A DNA stretch of 64,000 nt from Aristolochia californica (taxonomy: Eukaryota > Streptophyta > Magnoliopsida > Piperales > Aristolochiaceae). This document shows, piece after piece, positions 33,700 through 44,285 of this stretch. Where the stretch lies: the NCBI GenBank assembly GCA_029961685.1, contig JARWKL010000006.1:4836001-4900000 (forward strand), read 5' to 3'. A program made the translations under genes and the position numbers. Under the pieces are notes generated by a model. That model saw only the letters and a list, made by a program, of their open reading frames with translations. It did not search any database and had not been told where the DNA came from. Each line of letters begins with the position of its first letter. Within the stretch, counting starts at the first letter, position 1.

Positions 33700-34516
33700 G
33701 GCTCAGAAACAAACCAACATCACAATAGATTTAACCGTTGGAGATCCATTTTAAGTTTGGTTCATTTGGAATAACATTTTAAGCACTAGGTGATTTGGGC
33801 AACCAAACTTGTTTGCAGGAGTTTTTTGTGCATTATCATAACCCTTTTGATTGTCTTGGGTACCCAACATATTTTGATGCCATTTTCATTCTTGATTTGG
33901 AAAATATGGGCATAATGACCCACTTCATTGCAATAGTGGCATAGAATGTGAGGAATGAGACTGAACTTCTTGATTTGTCTTTTCTTGTTTTTTCCAACAT
34001 TCCTCCTAGGTGTGGGTTTTTATGATAGAGCATTGACTTGTTGTTCTAGTTAAATTCTCTCATTTTCAAAATCAAGGCTATCATATGATAGCTTGTCTAT
34101 CAACCCACTTTGCCTTGAAGCATTGGCCATATGACTTTCATTTGCTTCCTTCGAGGCACTAAGTTCCTCTTTAAGCATTACAATCTCATGTCTTTGACCA
34201 TTGTATTTTTTTATACTTATTTAGACTATGAGTTGATTTCTCTAAGAGCAACTCAAATTCATTTTCATAACTTGAGTCACTTACCTCTTTCAAAGTGGTA
34301 GACTCGTCAACATATTTAATTGCCATGAGTCCCACGTCACTTCCTTCTTCATTGGAATGGCTTAACTCATCTTTCATAGCATCCCAAGCCGAGATCAAGA
34401 CTTTCTTCTTCTTGTTCTTAGGATCTTGAGGATAAGATTCTTCCTTCTAAGTTTAAGAATTTGCTCCTTCTATGCTCAAAACAAATATCAAATTTCTTAA
34501 AAGATTTGTCATTTTG
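33700..34516 (-). pseudogene. gag of element E, C-terminal half
   Basis: On the minus strand, an acidic segment at 34186-34398 (SAWDAMKDELSHSNEEGSD, MAIKYVDESTT) is typical of SIRE/Maximus gag. It is followed by a zinc-knuckle relic near 33930 (CHYCNEVGHYAHI). It joins the N-terminal half at 41959-42780 across the F insertion. Confidence 0.75.
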
Positions 34517-34521
34517 AGTTC

Positions 34522-34910
34522 TGTTGATTTTTCAGGACTTCATGGATTAGGTCAAGGAGAAAAAGAGAGACAACATCTTGGGGAGAAAACATGAGGAAGA
34601 ATGAGGTTATGGACTTGTGTCATAACCCTCCCCTTGAAGCTCTATTTGTAGATGAGTAAAACTATAATATTATAATTATGCCCCTGAAACTTAAAGTAAT
34701 TATATCAATGTCATTCTTTATGAGATGACTCTTTATTTACCATCATGCCACCACTGTGTGGGCCTTCCTTGGTCTATGGGCTTGAGCCTATCGTCCACCT
34801 CTTTTGGATGTGTAGGCTTTCCTTGGTCGTGTGGCTTGAGCCCCATCTTCTAACATACTTAGATGTGTGGGCCTTCCTTGGTCATGTGGGCCTGGGTCCA
34901 CTTTCCAACA
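34522..34910 (-). repeat. 3' LTR of element F
   Basis: The plus strand reads TGTTGATTTTTCAGGACTTC to CTTTCCAACA. It includes three variants of a GGGCCTTCCTTGGTC block. Confidence 0.88.
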
Positions 34911-34965
34911 CTCCCCCTCAAGCTGGGGGTGAGAGAACATCATAAATGCTCAACTTGTTGCAAAT
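34911..34965 (-). pseudogene. Polypurine tract and last pol codons of element F
   Basis: The minus strand ends ICNKLSIYDVLSPPA then TGA within CTTGAGGGGGAG. It is the counterpart of 9154-9214 in C and 27029-27086 in D. A second polypurine copy lies at 35017-35028. Confidence 0.75.
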
Positions 34966-36751
34966 GGTTTATAGGATCTTCCCATACAAAATGGCAGTCC
35001 ACCATATATTCCAACACTCCCCCTCAAGTTGGCATAATAAAGGTGACAAAAAATCACTCCTAGCTATATGGCAAAGCTCCATACTCCATTCAAATGGTCA
35101 TAGTTAGAAATACTCTCCACTCAATTTCAAAGGCAAAAAAGTAGCCCAACTGTGGGGCACAAAGTCTACCGACTTTCTCAGGGTAGCTTAAAGAAACACC
35201 TCTTGGGTGAATAATAGACTTGACTCACACTTGATGTTGGGCACACTCCTATCCTCTGTAGGTAGTGGGTCTATAGGCATTGCTCAGAAGTGATTTTAAC
35301 AAATAACAAAAGGGTAATGGGGAATCCCTGAAAGATAATATGTTGGAGCCACTATGTGTTTTTTTTTCCATTAGAATAACTAATGCTGACAATAGTCAAC
35401 AACTAAAAAGTCATTCAATAATATTTTTTAAGTTAAAGAGACATAATAGCAGTAGATGAAATGGGCATGTGCCCAAATAACACATACTAAATAATGAAAG
35501 TCCTTAATAAGGACACATAAAATAACCCTCAAAAAGTCCATCCGAAAGTTGTGCACCAAATAATATGTTGATCGATTAATAATAATCTAAGTCAATAAAT
35601 GAGTCACAAGAGGAATTAATAGAGAACTCGGGACCCGGACTCGTATAACAAAGGCAGAGAGCAAGTGGGTTGCATCAGGTTGACCGGGACTGAGTTGACT
35701 GTTAAGTTGTGGAGCCTAATCAATACCTTACGTTGAGTCGATATGCGGATCGGGGGTTCACCCCCGATCTGCATATCGACTATTGTTTAGAAATTTTACT
35801 CTTGTATTGTGGTTGCCCTTATTTTCACTTTATATTTGGGACGATGCTATTAGGGTTTATTATCAGAGAAATATCTTGAGTTGCGGCCCAAGAAAGGTTA
35901 GAGAAAACACCTTGAGTGTGTGCGATTTTTTTTTAAAATATTTCATCTTCATAGTGGATTATTGCAGTGGTTGAAGACAAGACGTAGTCTCACCTTGAGG
36001 CGAATCTGTATAAATCTTGTTGTATTTTCGTACTTCCTTTTTTTTTATTCTTCTGTGATTATTATTATTTCTCTCATTAGTTTGGAATTAGGGCGTCTAA
36101 TTCCTAACATTGACTTGGTCCGAGTTAACTTGGGCAATAAGCCGAGCAGTAATAATTAGAAGAGTAACTCGGCTCACTTGGTTAACCTGGAGCGGAAAGA
36201 AGGAAACAATGCTCGAGCTGCTAGGTTGACTCACTAAATTAATCAGAGTGACTCGACAGATTAAATTAAACGGAAACATAGTCTTCATCTTCCCAGCGAT
36301 GTTCACTTCCGAACTGAGCGGGACAACAACTCAGTAAATCAGGCTATAGAAATTTCGAATGGATAGCAAAGTCATAACGGGCGATGAACTTGAGACAGCA
36401 ACGAGCAATTATGCCAAAAATAAGCAGACACGGAAATAAGCCAGCGAAGAGATAGCCAAAGCGGGAGACAACCAGTGAGAACCAGAGATAGCTGGGTCTT
36501 TGTCCTCTTGAAAACAGCAATGAAGTTGGCGCAATGGCTGGAATATCAATCCGATCAATGCCAGCAAACTAATTTGAGCTTATCCCAATTAACAAAGTAA
36601 GTTACGCAATAGCAATCTGCACAGGCTCGGAAGTAATTTTTCATAAATAAACTCGATGCTAGTAGAATGCTAGAACGATGAATTGCTAGTTATTTTTTCC
36701 AGAAATAATGTGTTGGTTGTTGATTCCCGCCACATTCTACCAACCAAAGAA
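34966..36751 (-). other. Non-coding interior of element F, left part
   Basis: No protein domain is recognised. 35340-35520 matches the reverse complement of the C interior near 7790-7980. A 40-nt hairpin is at 35737-35780. Confidence 0.6.
35737..35780. repeat. Near-perfect inverted repeat with 4-nt loop
   Basis: The 20-nt arm GTCGATATGCGGATCGGGGG (35737-35756) and its complement at 35761-35780 differ at one position, a G-T pair. The loop is TTCA. It is much more GC-rich than its surroundings. Confidence 0.9.
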
Positions 36752-36756
36752 ATGGT

Positions 36757-37073
36757 TGTAAGTCTTAAACATGAATTTCTAATACAACATGAAATTCATT
36801 ATAAATTAAACGGAAGATAAATCATACCTCCGTCCATACGCTTCAAATTCCTTCGCTTCTGTTTTCTCGGTGCTTCCGATCTCTTGGCACTCAACGGCGA
36901 TGACACTGAACTGAAGGGGAATGAGAGTGATGAGACAGGGGACCGAAAACCATTTTTAACCGAAAACCAACCTCCCATCAAGGTTCATGGTTTCGTGTTA
37001 CCGAGGGAGTTGCAACTGCCAGAAGTTTGAGACCACGTAATGAGAAAACCGTTTCTCATAAAAACGGTTTACA
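36757..37073 (-). repeat. 3' LTR of copia G
   Basis: The plus strand runs TGTAAGTCTTAAACATGAAT to ACGGTTTACA. Confidence 0.93.
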
Positions 37074-37349
37074 TTCTGCCACTTGGTCCAAACTTCTAAT
37101 ATAATCTTAAACCCATCGATAATCTGAATTTAAGTAATAAATACATGAATCATGGTGGTAGGTCCTCTAATGACGAGTATTATCTTCCATGTATTATTAT
37201 GTATGTATTACTTATACTTTATGAATAAACCCTATGTTTACTCTTGGTCCAACACAGATGAATTTTCTCACAATTAAAGTGCACATAAATATGAGAAAAA
37301 ACATCACATTAATTAAGAATTTCACTGAAATAACATTGTTCATACAATG

Positions 37350-37496
37350 AAAAAATTTACATAATGGAACCAAGTCCCATATTCACAACATGATCCTTGA
37401 ATTTAAACGGTGGCATGCCCTTAGTCAAAGGTTCTGCCATCATTAAGTCAGTGCTGACGTGCTCAATGACCACTTTCTTTTCTTTAACACGTTCTC
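37350..37496 (-). pseudogene. C-terminal end of copia G pol
   Basis: The minus strand reads VVIEHVSTDLMMAEPLTKGM then PPFKFKDHVVNMGL. This is the usual end of the copia RNase H region. It directly follows the truncated integrase start, so most of pol is deleted between them. Confidence 0.75.
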
Positions 37497-38801
37497 TTAT
37501 GGCTTACCGCATTGTGTCTCTACTTCAGCTTTAAAGAGCTTAAATGCATCTAAAGCTTCATACTTGTTATAAAGCATGTAGAGATACATGTTTTGTAAAT
37601 TAATGCTATAAAAACCATCAGACAATGTACCATTCCCAACACAATCAGACTTATAATATAACCCGAAAGATGAGTCTGAAAAGTTAAAAGAATATCCATA
37701 AGGTAGAAGCCTTGAAACTGAAATCAAGTTTCTGGAGAAACTTGGAACATAAAAGGTCTTTTCTAATTTTAAAAAAAAACTACTACTTAAAGTTAAATAG
37801 CAAGTTCCTATAGCTTCAACATGGGAGCTCATCTGATCTCCTGAGAATATTTGATGCTCACTTCCCACTGGTTTCCTTAGGTTTTGCAAACCCTGCAAGG
37901 AATTCGAGATGCGGATTGTTGATCCAGAATCAATCCACCAAGTGTAATTATTGACATTAACTATATTAGATTCATAACAAACAAATGAGGTTGGTGTACC
38001 TTTGTCAGCAAGCCATTTCTGAAACTTGGCACATTCCTTCTTCATGTGTCCCTTCTTTTTACAGAAAAAACACTTGGAATCTTTCTTAATACCAGCTTGG
38101 GGGGATATTTTACCCTTCCCTTTTTGTTTGGCTTGATACTTGCCCTTTCCATGTGTTGCCATCATGACATTTTCTCCCTGTTCCATCACCAGTCTCCCTT
38201 CCTCTTGAACACACATGGTCAAAAGTTCATTAACTGACCATTTATCTTTATGTGTGTTGTATGAGATTTTGAAGGGTCCATATTGGTGCGGAAGGGAATT
38301 CAGAATGTAATGCACCACGAAAGATTCTGACATATCAACCTCAAGATTTTTTAATTGAGCCGCAATATCCCTCATTTGCATGATGTGCTCACACACACCT
38401 CTCATACTGGTGTGCTTTAGGGATGAGAACTTCATGATTAGGGTGCTTGCTAATGACTTATCTGAAGTGACAAATTGAGCATCAATGGCTTTCAGTAAGT
38501 CTTTGACATTTTCATACTGCTCAACAGAACCACGAATACCAACAGCAATTTTAGTCTTAATGAACATTACACTGAGGCGATTAGATCGCTCCCATCGTTC
38601 ATAAAGTGTAATTGCAGCTGCAGTGCTGGTATCAGTAATGACGGGTGGTTCGTCTTTCCTAATAGCATAATCTATGTCCATCCACCCTAAATGAAGAAGT
38701 ATTCTCTCTTTCCAGACCTTATAGTTATCTCCCTTAAGATCAGGGATATCACAATGAAAATCAGAGAAATGTGCAGGTTGTACAACTGCATAAAAGTACA
38801 A
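37497..38801 (-). CDS. gag-protease polyprotein of copia G, truncated
   Basis: An uninterrupted 434-codon frame. Residues ~10-60 match the copia gag N-terminal domain (DIPDLKGDNYKVWKERILLH). The UBN2 core follows (FVTSDKSLASTLIMKFSS, LNSLPHQYGPFKISYNTHKD). A zinc knuckle is at ~240 (CFFCKKKGHMKKEC). The protease-like segment is at ~290 (TWWIDSGSTIRISNSLQG). The frame ends in the start of the integrase region (YEALDAFKLFKAEVETQCGK) and stops at the deletion junction. The first codons (MYFYAVVQPAHFSD) do not look like a native start. A splice-acceptor-like TTTTATGCAG lies just inside the frame, so the real start may be on an upstream leader exon. It could supply gag and protease but not reverse transcriptase. 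Confidence 0.85.
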   Translation of the reverse strand: MYFYAVVQPAHFSDFHCDIPDLKGDNYKVWKERILLHLGWMDIDYAIRKDEPPVITDTSTAAAITLYERWERSNRLSVMFIKTKIAVGIRGSVEQYENVKDLLKAIDAQFVTSDKSLASTLIMKFSSLKHTSMRGVCEHIMQMRDIAAQLKNLEVDMSESFVVHYILNSLPHQYGPFKISYNTHKDKWSVNELLTMCVQEEGRLVMEQGENVMMATHGKGKYQAKQKGKGKISPQAGIKKDSKCFFCKKKGHMKKECAKFQKWLADKGTPTSFVCYESNIVNVNNYTWWIDSGSTIRISNSLQGLQNLRKPVGSEHQIFSGDQMSSHVEAIGTCYLTLSSSFFLKLEKTFYVPSFSRNLISVSRLLPYGYSFNFSDSSFGLYYKSDCVGNGTLSDGFYSINLQNMYLYMLYNKYEALDAFKLFKAEVETQCGKP

Positions 38802-38960
38802 ATTACATGCCGATGTTAAAATTGAGGCCTGAATAAAATATTATGATTTACCAATGTAAATCACGCTTAAAAATCAAATCAACTGACATAAAAAACATTG
38901 CCTGTGGGCTAAATGTTTTTAATTCAAGTAGATTCAAGATTCTTTATGAGTAAACTTGAT

Positions 38961-39293
38961 GATAAAACTATCAAATTATTTATGAATTCATAATTCATGT
39001 GGGTAAATTATGAATAATTTGATATTTTATCCTAATTAATATACTCAAATATAATAAAAAATTCTTGTGGGATAAAATTTATTATATTAAGTATAATTAA
39101 TTACAATTAATTTCTAATTTTTATTTATGATAAAACTATCAAATTATTTATGAATTCATAATCCCTATGGGTAAATTATGAATAACTTGATACTTTATCC
39201 TAACTAATAAACTCAAATATAATAAAAATTCCTGTGGGATAAAATTTATTATATCAAGTAAAATTAGTTACAATTAATGTCTAATATTCTTTA
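38961..39293. repeat. AT-rich direct repeat in copia G leader, 168-bp unit, two copies
   Basis: Copies start with GATAAAACTATCAAATTATT at 38961 and 39129 and stay closely similar through AAATTTATTATAT. It lies between gag and the primer-binding site. Confidence 0.9.
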
Positions 39294-39595
39294 TGTGATC
39301 CTAATCATAATATATAATTTTTATTAATTTAAAGATGATGTGGCTACTCTCTAATTAATAAAAATTATATGGATCACTAGACATTAAATCTCATAAATAT
39401 ATGAGAATAGCATGAATTGAATAATTGTAACTTACACTAACATGTTATCATTATTCACCAAATATGCTCATAAGATATGCATAATAAAAAACTATAATAT
39501 TATGCATAACTTTAATTCAAGCATTTACATATATGCCAAAAATTGCATTAAACTGTAACAGGGAATAAATCTAAACGTTCATATATATTGAACAG

Positions 39596-39672
39596 TAGGC
39601 GGCCAGTGGCCTAATGGTCACTGGCGCAAGTAATTTCCCATCGCGCGCAGGTTCGAATCCCGCCGGCGCAAA
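39596..39672 (+). other. tRNA-like Pol III promoter sequence in copia G leader
   Basis: A box-A-like TGGCCTAATGGTC (39606) and an exact box B GGTTCGAATCC (39650-39660) are spaced as in a tRNA gene, opposite to G. CAGTGGCC and GGTCACTG form a hairpin. The acceptor and anticodon stems do not pair well and no trustworthy anticodon can be assigned. A degraded tRNA or a SINE head is likely rather than a working tRNA gene. Confidence 0.5.
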
Positions 39673-40266
39673 TCCATTTTATGCACCGAGTCGGCTCGGC
39701 CCAGGAATGGCGAGCCAACTCAACTCGTCCCAGTCGACTCGATTTTTTTTTCCTTCGAGTCAACCCGACCTGAGTCGCGTTGCCGAGTTGGAACGGCGAG
39801 TCTCAGAAAACTCGTCCCGAGCCAACTCGATGGTATTTACAAAAATACCTTATAAATTTAATCAACATGATCTGCGCGCTGGAGGTCGTCTTCAACCTCC
39901 AGCTGCGCGCGCAGGAGGAAAATTCGTCGGCGTTCTTTCAAGTCGTCGATGCCGGAAAACAGTTCGGAATTGTTTCCAGCGTCGGCGCTGTGTCTCCGAC
40001 GCTCTCAGGCGTCACGAGACAGCCGCCGCAGTGAGCTCACAGAAAATGTACTGCGACAGCCTCCGTCGGCGGTCGGCGCTAGCAACCGTGCGGAATGGTC
40101 GCCAGCGCTGGTGTCATGCTCGACGCTGGCTGTCGCCGATGCCAGAGCCCCGACGCCCGCAAGCCTGAGTGCGGAATTTGTTTTTAAAAAACAAAAAGAG
40201 AGACACTGAAACAGAGACCGAAAACAAAACGAGTCTCTCGGAATCGAAACGCTGGATCAGAGGTCT
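39673..40266 (-). other. GC-rich leader of copia G
   Basis: It lies between the tRNA-like sequence and the primer-binding site. It is CG-rich with several short frames on both strands but no recognisable domain. Confidence 0.4.
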
Positions 40267-40278
40267 GCTCTGATACCA
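40267..40278 (-). other. Primer-binding site of copia G
   Basis: The minus strand reads TGGTATCAGAGC two bases after the LTR end. Confidence 0.92.
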
Positions 40279-40280
40279 AC

Positions 40281-40597
40281 TGTAAGTCTTAAACATGAAT
40301 TTCTAATACAACATGAAATTCATTATAAATTAAACGGAAGATAAATCATACCTCATTCTATACGCTTCAAATTCCTTCGCTTCTGTTTTCTCGGTGCTTC
40401 CGATCTCTTGGCACTCAACGGCGATGGCACTGAACTGAAGGGGAATGAGAGTGACGAGACAGGGGACCAAAAACCATTCTTAACCGAAAACCAACCTCCC
40501 ATCAAGGTTCATGGTTTCGTGTTACCGAGGGAGTTGCAACTGCCAGAAGTATGAGACCACGTAATGAGAAAACCGTTTCTCATAAAAACGGTTTACA
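40281..40597 (-). repeat. 5' LTR of copia G
   Basis: It has the same length as the other LTR, with about 8 differences by eye. Confidence 0.93.
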
Positions 40598-40602
40598 ATG
40601 GT

Positions 40603-41622
40603 AGGAATGATACTAACAATGGAAGCTACACCAAAGTTTAACGGAACCTTCCTCTATTAATGGAGCAATAGTGATGACAACAGATAAGGAACCGAAAACA
40701 GCAACTTCCCAGACGAAGCAGAGAACTGACGGATTGGGATGGAAATGCAGTTTTTACAGAAATAAACGATCGGCAACGATCCTTTGATTGAGTTGAATCA
40801 ATTAGCAATGATCATGTATAATCAACAAAGATCGATGGCAACAATCTGAGTGAAATAGTGGAAGACGTCCAGAAATAAAAACATGCAACAACAGATTGTA
40901 ACAGAGACGTCCAGACAACAATGAAAAATGGAAAAATTTGTTGTCAAGGAGATACTTATCTAAGACATTCAAACAACAAGATCAATGCTGGCACCGGAGA
41001 GTAAACTTTTGACAACCAGAGAGCGATTACCAACGGCCGAATATCATGTCGTCTAACCTGTCGAGACCTTTCATTCCTCTGATGTAAGGAGATCCAACAC
41101 TGCTTATGGTGATGTCTTACTTTGTCTTAGATAAGTGGGGCACCAGCTGGTTGTTCTGCAAAAGAGATAGGAGCGTCTAGTGGTGGCCATCGGTATTGAT
41201 CAGCAGATTTTATTAGTCTTCTTCCTGACTATCCTGGACACACTTCTTTGTTTGTTTAGCCTTCATTGTCCTTCCTTTCTTCCTTAGTCTTGTCGTTTCT
41301 TGTTGAGAGGCCTACAGTGGTGGACAATTGAAGTTGTCCTTCTTGTTTTATTGAAACCCAAATCGGAAGGATGCCAGGTCTGTTGCAGATCCTGATCCAG
41401 GCTAATGGAGTTGTCGATAAGCCTGATATTTTTTTTGTCTTTGGAGCAGCAAACCACATAGTGCCTGATTAACAAGAAGGTCTTGAATGAACATCAACAA
41501 AGAGACAGATGATAATCAAGATACCAAAGTAGAAGAAAAAAGAGTTCATAATAGAAAAACGAATAATTGGAATACTAAAAACACCATAGCTATGAGTCAT
41601 GAAAATCAATACTCTGGTACTA
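40603..41622 (-). other. Non-coding interior of element F, right part, with primer site
   Basis: No protein domain is seen. Next to the LTR the minus strand reads TAGTACCAGAG, a degraded tRNA-Met primer-binding site. Confidence 0.5.
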
Positions 41623-41953
41623 TGTTGATTTTCAGGACTCCATGGATTAGCTATTGGAGAAAAAGAGAGAGGATATCTTGGGGAGAAAACATGAGGAAAA
41701 ATAAGGTTATGGACTTGTGTCCTAACCCCCCCCTAAAGTTCTATTTATAGATAATAAAACTATAATATTATAATTATACCCCTAAAACTTAAACTAATTA
41801 CATCAATGTCATCTTTATGAGATGACTCTTTATTTACGATCATGCCCCCACTGTGTGGGACTTCCTTGATCGTGTGGGCTTGAGGCCATCTTCTAATACA
41901 CTTGGACGTGTGAGCCTCTCTTGGTCGTGTGGGCTTGGGCCCACCTTCCAACA
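41623..41953 (-). repeat. 5' LTR of element F
   Basis: The plus strand runs TGTTGATTTTCAGGACTCC to CACCTTCCAACA. It is shorter than the other F LTR by about 58 bp, mainly in the repeated GGCCTTCC block. Confidence 0.85.
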
Positions 41954-41958
41954 AGTTC

Positions 41959-42781
41959 TAGTTTGGCCTTTTTTAAAAAAAAAAAATCTTTTTACACATT
42001 CTTTGTTGATTTAAGTGATGAAAGTCTCATCATCTTAGCTTTCTTCACTAGAGTCATTCTTCTCACTAGCTTTGGCCTTTAGAGCAAGAGTTTTTCTTTT
42101 AGTTTGCTCTTCCTTTACTTCTTAGCTTTCTTCACTAGAGTCATTCTTCTCACTAGCTTTGGCCTTTAGAGCAAGAGTTTTTCTTTTAGTTTGCTCTTCC
42201 TTTACTTCTTGGGGTTCCATCTCATAAGTAAGGAGAATTCCAAGAAGCTCTTCCGAGCACATTGTTTTAAATGGTTTATAATATGAGTGAATCTAGAGTT
42301 CATCTAAGCAATTGATTCACCTGGTTTCACTTTGAATTCATCATATTGGGCAATTAACAAACTAATCCTAGAGTCCTTGACTCTAGTGGTCCCTTTATGT
42401 GTGACCTTTAATTTGTCCCAAAAAAAATTTGGTTTTACTTGTGGAGACCCTATTGGACTCGTTTGGTCCTAAGGCACACAACAATAGGTTGATGGCTTTG
42501 GAGTTTGTTTTGAGCTACTCCTTATCTTCCCTAGTCAGCTCATTGAAGTCCTTTGTGACTAAAATGCTATTTTCTTACTTTTGAACTTCAATAGGGCCAT
42601 TATTAGTCACATGCCAAATATCCAAATCCATATATTGGAGGAAGAATTTCATTGTTACCTTCCAATATCTATAACTTGTTCCATTGAATAATGGGCGATG
42701 GTTGGCAGGTTGTCCTTCAGGAGAGAGTAATATGTCGTGAGATGCCATTTAATCGATTTCAAAATCAAGTGGATTTTGACT
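41959..42781 (-). pseudogene. gag of element E, N-terminal half
   Basis: The minus strand starts at about 42750 with MASHDILLSPEGQPANHRPL then FNGTSYRYWKVTMKFFLQYM, the usual start of SIRE-type gag. Stops appear soon after (near 42575). The C-terminal part holds an exact 87-bp tandem duplication (42034-42207). Confidence 0.75.
42034..42207. repeat. Exact 87-bp tandem duplication in gag of E
   Basis: 42034-42120 and 42121-42207 are identical as far as I can read. 87 bp is 29 codons, so the duplication keeps frame. It must be recent relative to the decay of the rest of E. Confidence 0.95.
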
Positions 42782-42789
42782 CAAGTTAA

Positions 42790-44277
42790 TAGGGGTGGCA
42801 TCGAGCCGAGTCGAGCCCGAACCTGTCTATGTTTGAACTGACCTTGATTTAAATATTAAGAACTCGAGCGCAAGTCGAGCCCAACCTCGAGCCTAAAATT
42901 GTTATCGATCTTGAGCCCAATAATTTTAATGGAGTTCAAGCTCGAGATCGAGCTCGAGCCGAGTTCGAGCTTCCACCAATATTTAAAACTTGTCATACAA
43001 AACATGTCAAATAAATTGTATATAAAATTATCTATACACTCTACATAAAATTATTCATAAAAACTGCATAATTATGCATAAATTTTATTCAAAAAATAAT
43101 TCATTTGTAAAAATGGAGCAGTTTTGCATTTCCTCTCTCTCTCTCTGACAATTATTGACATTCAAAATTCCCAGGTCCATTATTCAACTAAAAAAAAAAA
43201 AGATTATTCATTTGGGCTTAATAAGGTATGGAATGTTCGCACGTAAGAGAAGCATATGATGTAACAAAACAAGAAACACAAATATGTATGTTTTTGCTTA
43301 GGAGATCCCGCAAGAAAATGAAATAGTAGTATTTACCTTATTAAATTGGTCAGTATTTAACGAATCCTTAGCACATCACCAACAACCTAAGACAAAAAGT
43401 TGAAGAACAATCAACATCTAGAAAATTAAATAGTTAACTTATGCATGCCATAATTTAGAAGAGAAAAAATTAGATTTGGCATCAAAATATTTTCTTAATC
43501 AGTATCTACTAGACTATACTATTATTGCTTCTTAAACCCATGTATGGGTTTCTCTGTGCTCCTCTCCCGACGAAAAGGAGGAGACTACACCGGACTAGGT
43601 AAGGGTGCCAACCAGACGCAAAGCCTCAAACAAAACAGCCTGAGATCAACCAAAGACGGCAGCACAACCACACAAAAAAATGAAAACGTATGTCCTTTAC
43701 TGATGGAAAACACGAAGGGGTAGAAGAGATTTGATTCCTTCTTTCTAATCCCGTGAAACTGAAAGATGGCTCCTCGGAAGGCTTGGAAGCCCTTCACCGC
43801 CTCAAATAGAGGAATCCATAGCTTGGCGATCTCGTCGTCTCCTCTGAATTTATTAGATCTAGCCGATGGAATTCCTTCTAAACATGCCCGATTTTGAAGC
43901 CTCGAGTTTTGAATCCATAGCTTGGTGACCTCTTCCCTCTTACCCCCGATTTTCAAGAAGCCAGAACGAAAATATCGAACTGGAAGTCGATGGTTGAACA
44001 AGGTTGAAGATGATTTGTCGACTCCCGCTTCCGCCTCCTGCCTCCAAGGCCGCTCATTAGGTTAACGAGCTGGTTCGCGAGATTTTGAACTGAACCATGG
44101 TTCGGTCGAGCTCGGTTCGTTAAATTATATGAGCCTCATCTGGATCTTGAACTTGGTTCGAGATCCAGATAAACCGAATCGAACCAAGCCAAGCTGAGTT
44201 CAACATCCAGATAAACCAAATCAAACCGAGCCGAGCTCGAGCTGCTCACGAACCAGCTTGGTTCGATGCCACCCCTA
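42790..44277. mobile_element. Non-autonomous hAT derivative, 1.49 kb
   Basis: The ends TAGGGGTGGCATCGAGCCGA and TTCGATGCCACCCCTA are inverted repeats. The 8-bp target duplication CAAGTTAA is perfect (42782-42789 and 44278-44285). The first ~300 bp align with the left end of the hAT at 14716, including TTGATTTAAATATT and AAAATTGTTATCGA. There is no transposase. The open frame at 43585-44001 has no domain I recognise. Confidence 0.93.
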
Positions 44278-44285
44278 CAAGTTAA

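Larger units (their letters stand above)
36757..40597 (-). mobile_element. Ty1/copia element G, internally deleted, young
   Basis: Two 317-bp LTRs (36757-37073 and 40281-40597) differ at about 8 positions by eye. The target duplication ATGGT is perfect (36752-36756 and 40598-40602). It has an open gag-protease frame, then a deletion that removes most of integrase and all of reverse transcriptase. The 1.5-kb leader is unusually long. It is the youngest LTR insertion in the window by LTR similarity and nesting. Confidence 0.93.
34522..41953 (-). mobile_element. Non-autonomous LTR retrotransposon F (same family as C)
   Basis: LTRs are 34522-34910 and 41623-41953, with a perfect AGTTC target duplication (34517-34521 and 41954-41958). 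The LTRs share the TGTTGGAAA...GGCCCA...GACCAAGGAAGGCC opening with C on the minus strand. The interior has no gag-pol apart from the final pol codons. It is interrupted by copia G (36757-40597). It is inserted in the gag of E. Confidence 0.88.

Noticed and set aside
39596..39672. Functional tRNA gene
   Set aside because: Box A and box B are good, but the acceptor and anticodon stems do not pair and no sensible anticodon can be assigned.
39614..40168. 184-codon plus-strand frame in the copia G leader
   Set aside because: It begins within the tRNA-like sequence and is antisense to the element. It shows no domain, and the GC-rich composition explains the open frame.
43585..44001. 139-codon frame inside the small hAT derivative
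   Set aside because: No recognisable domain and no start context. It contains a short internal duplication. Kept only as a possible capture to check, not as a gene.
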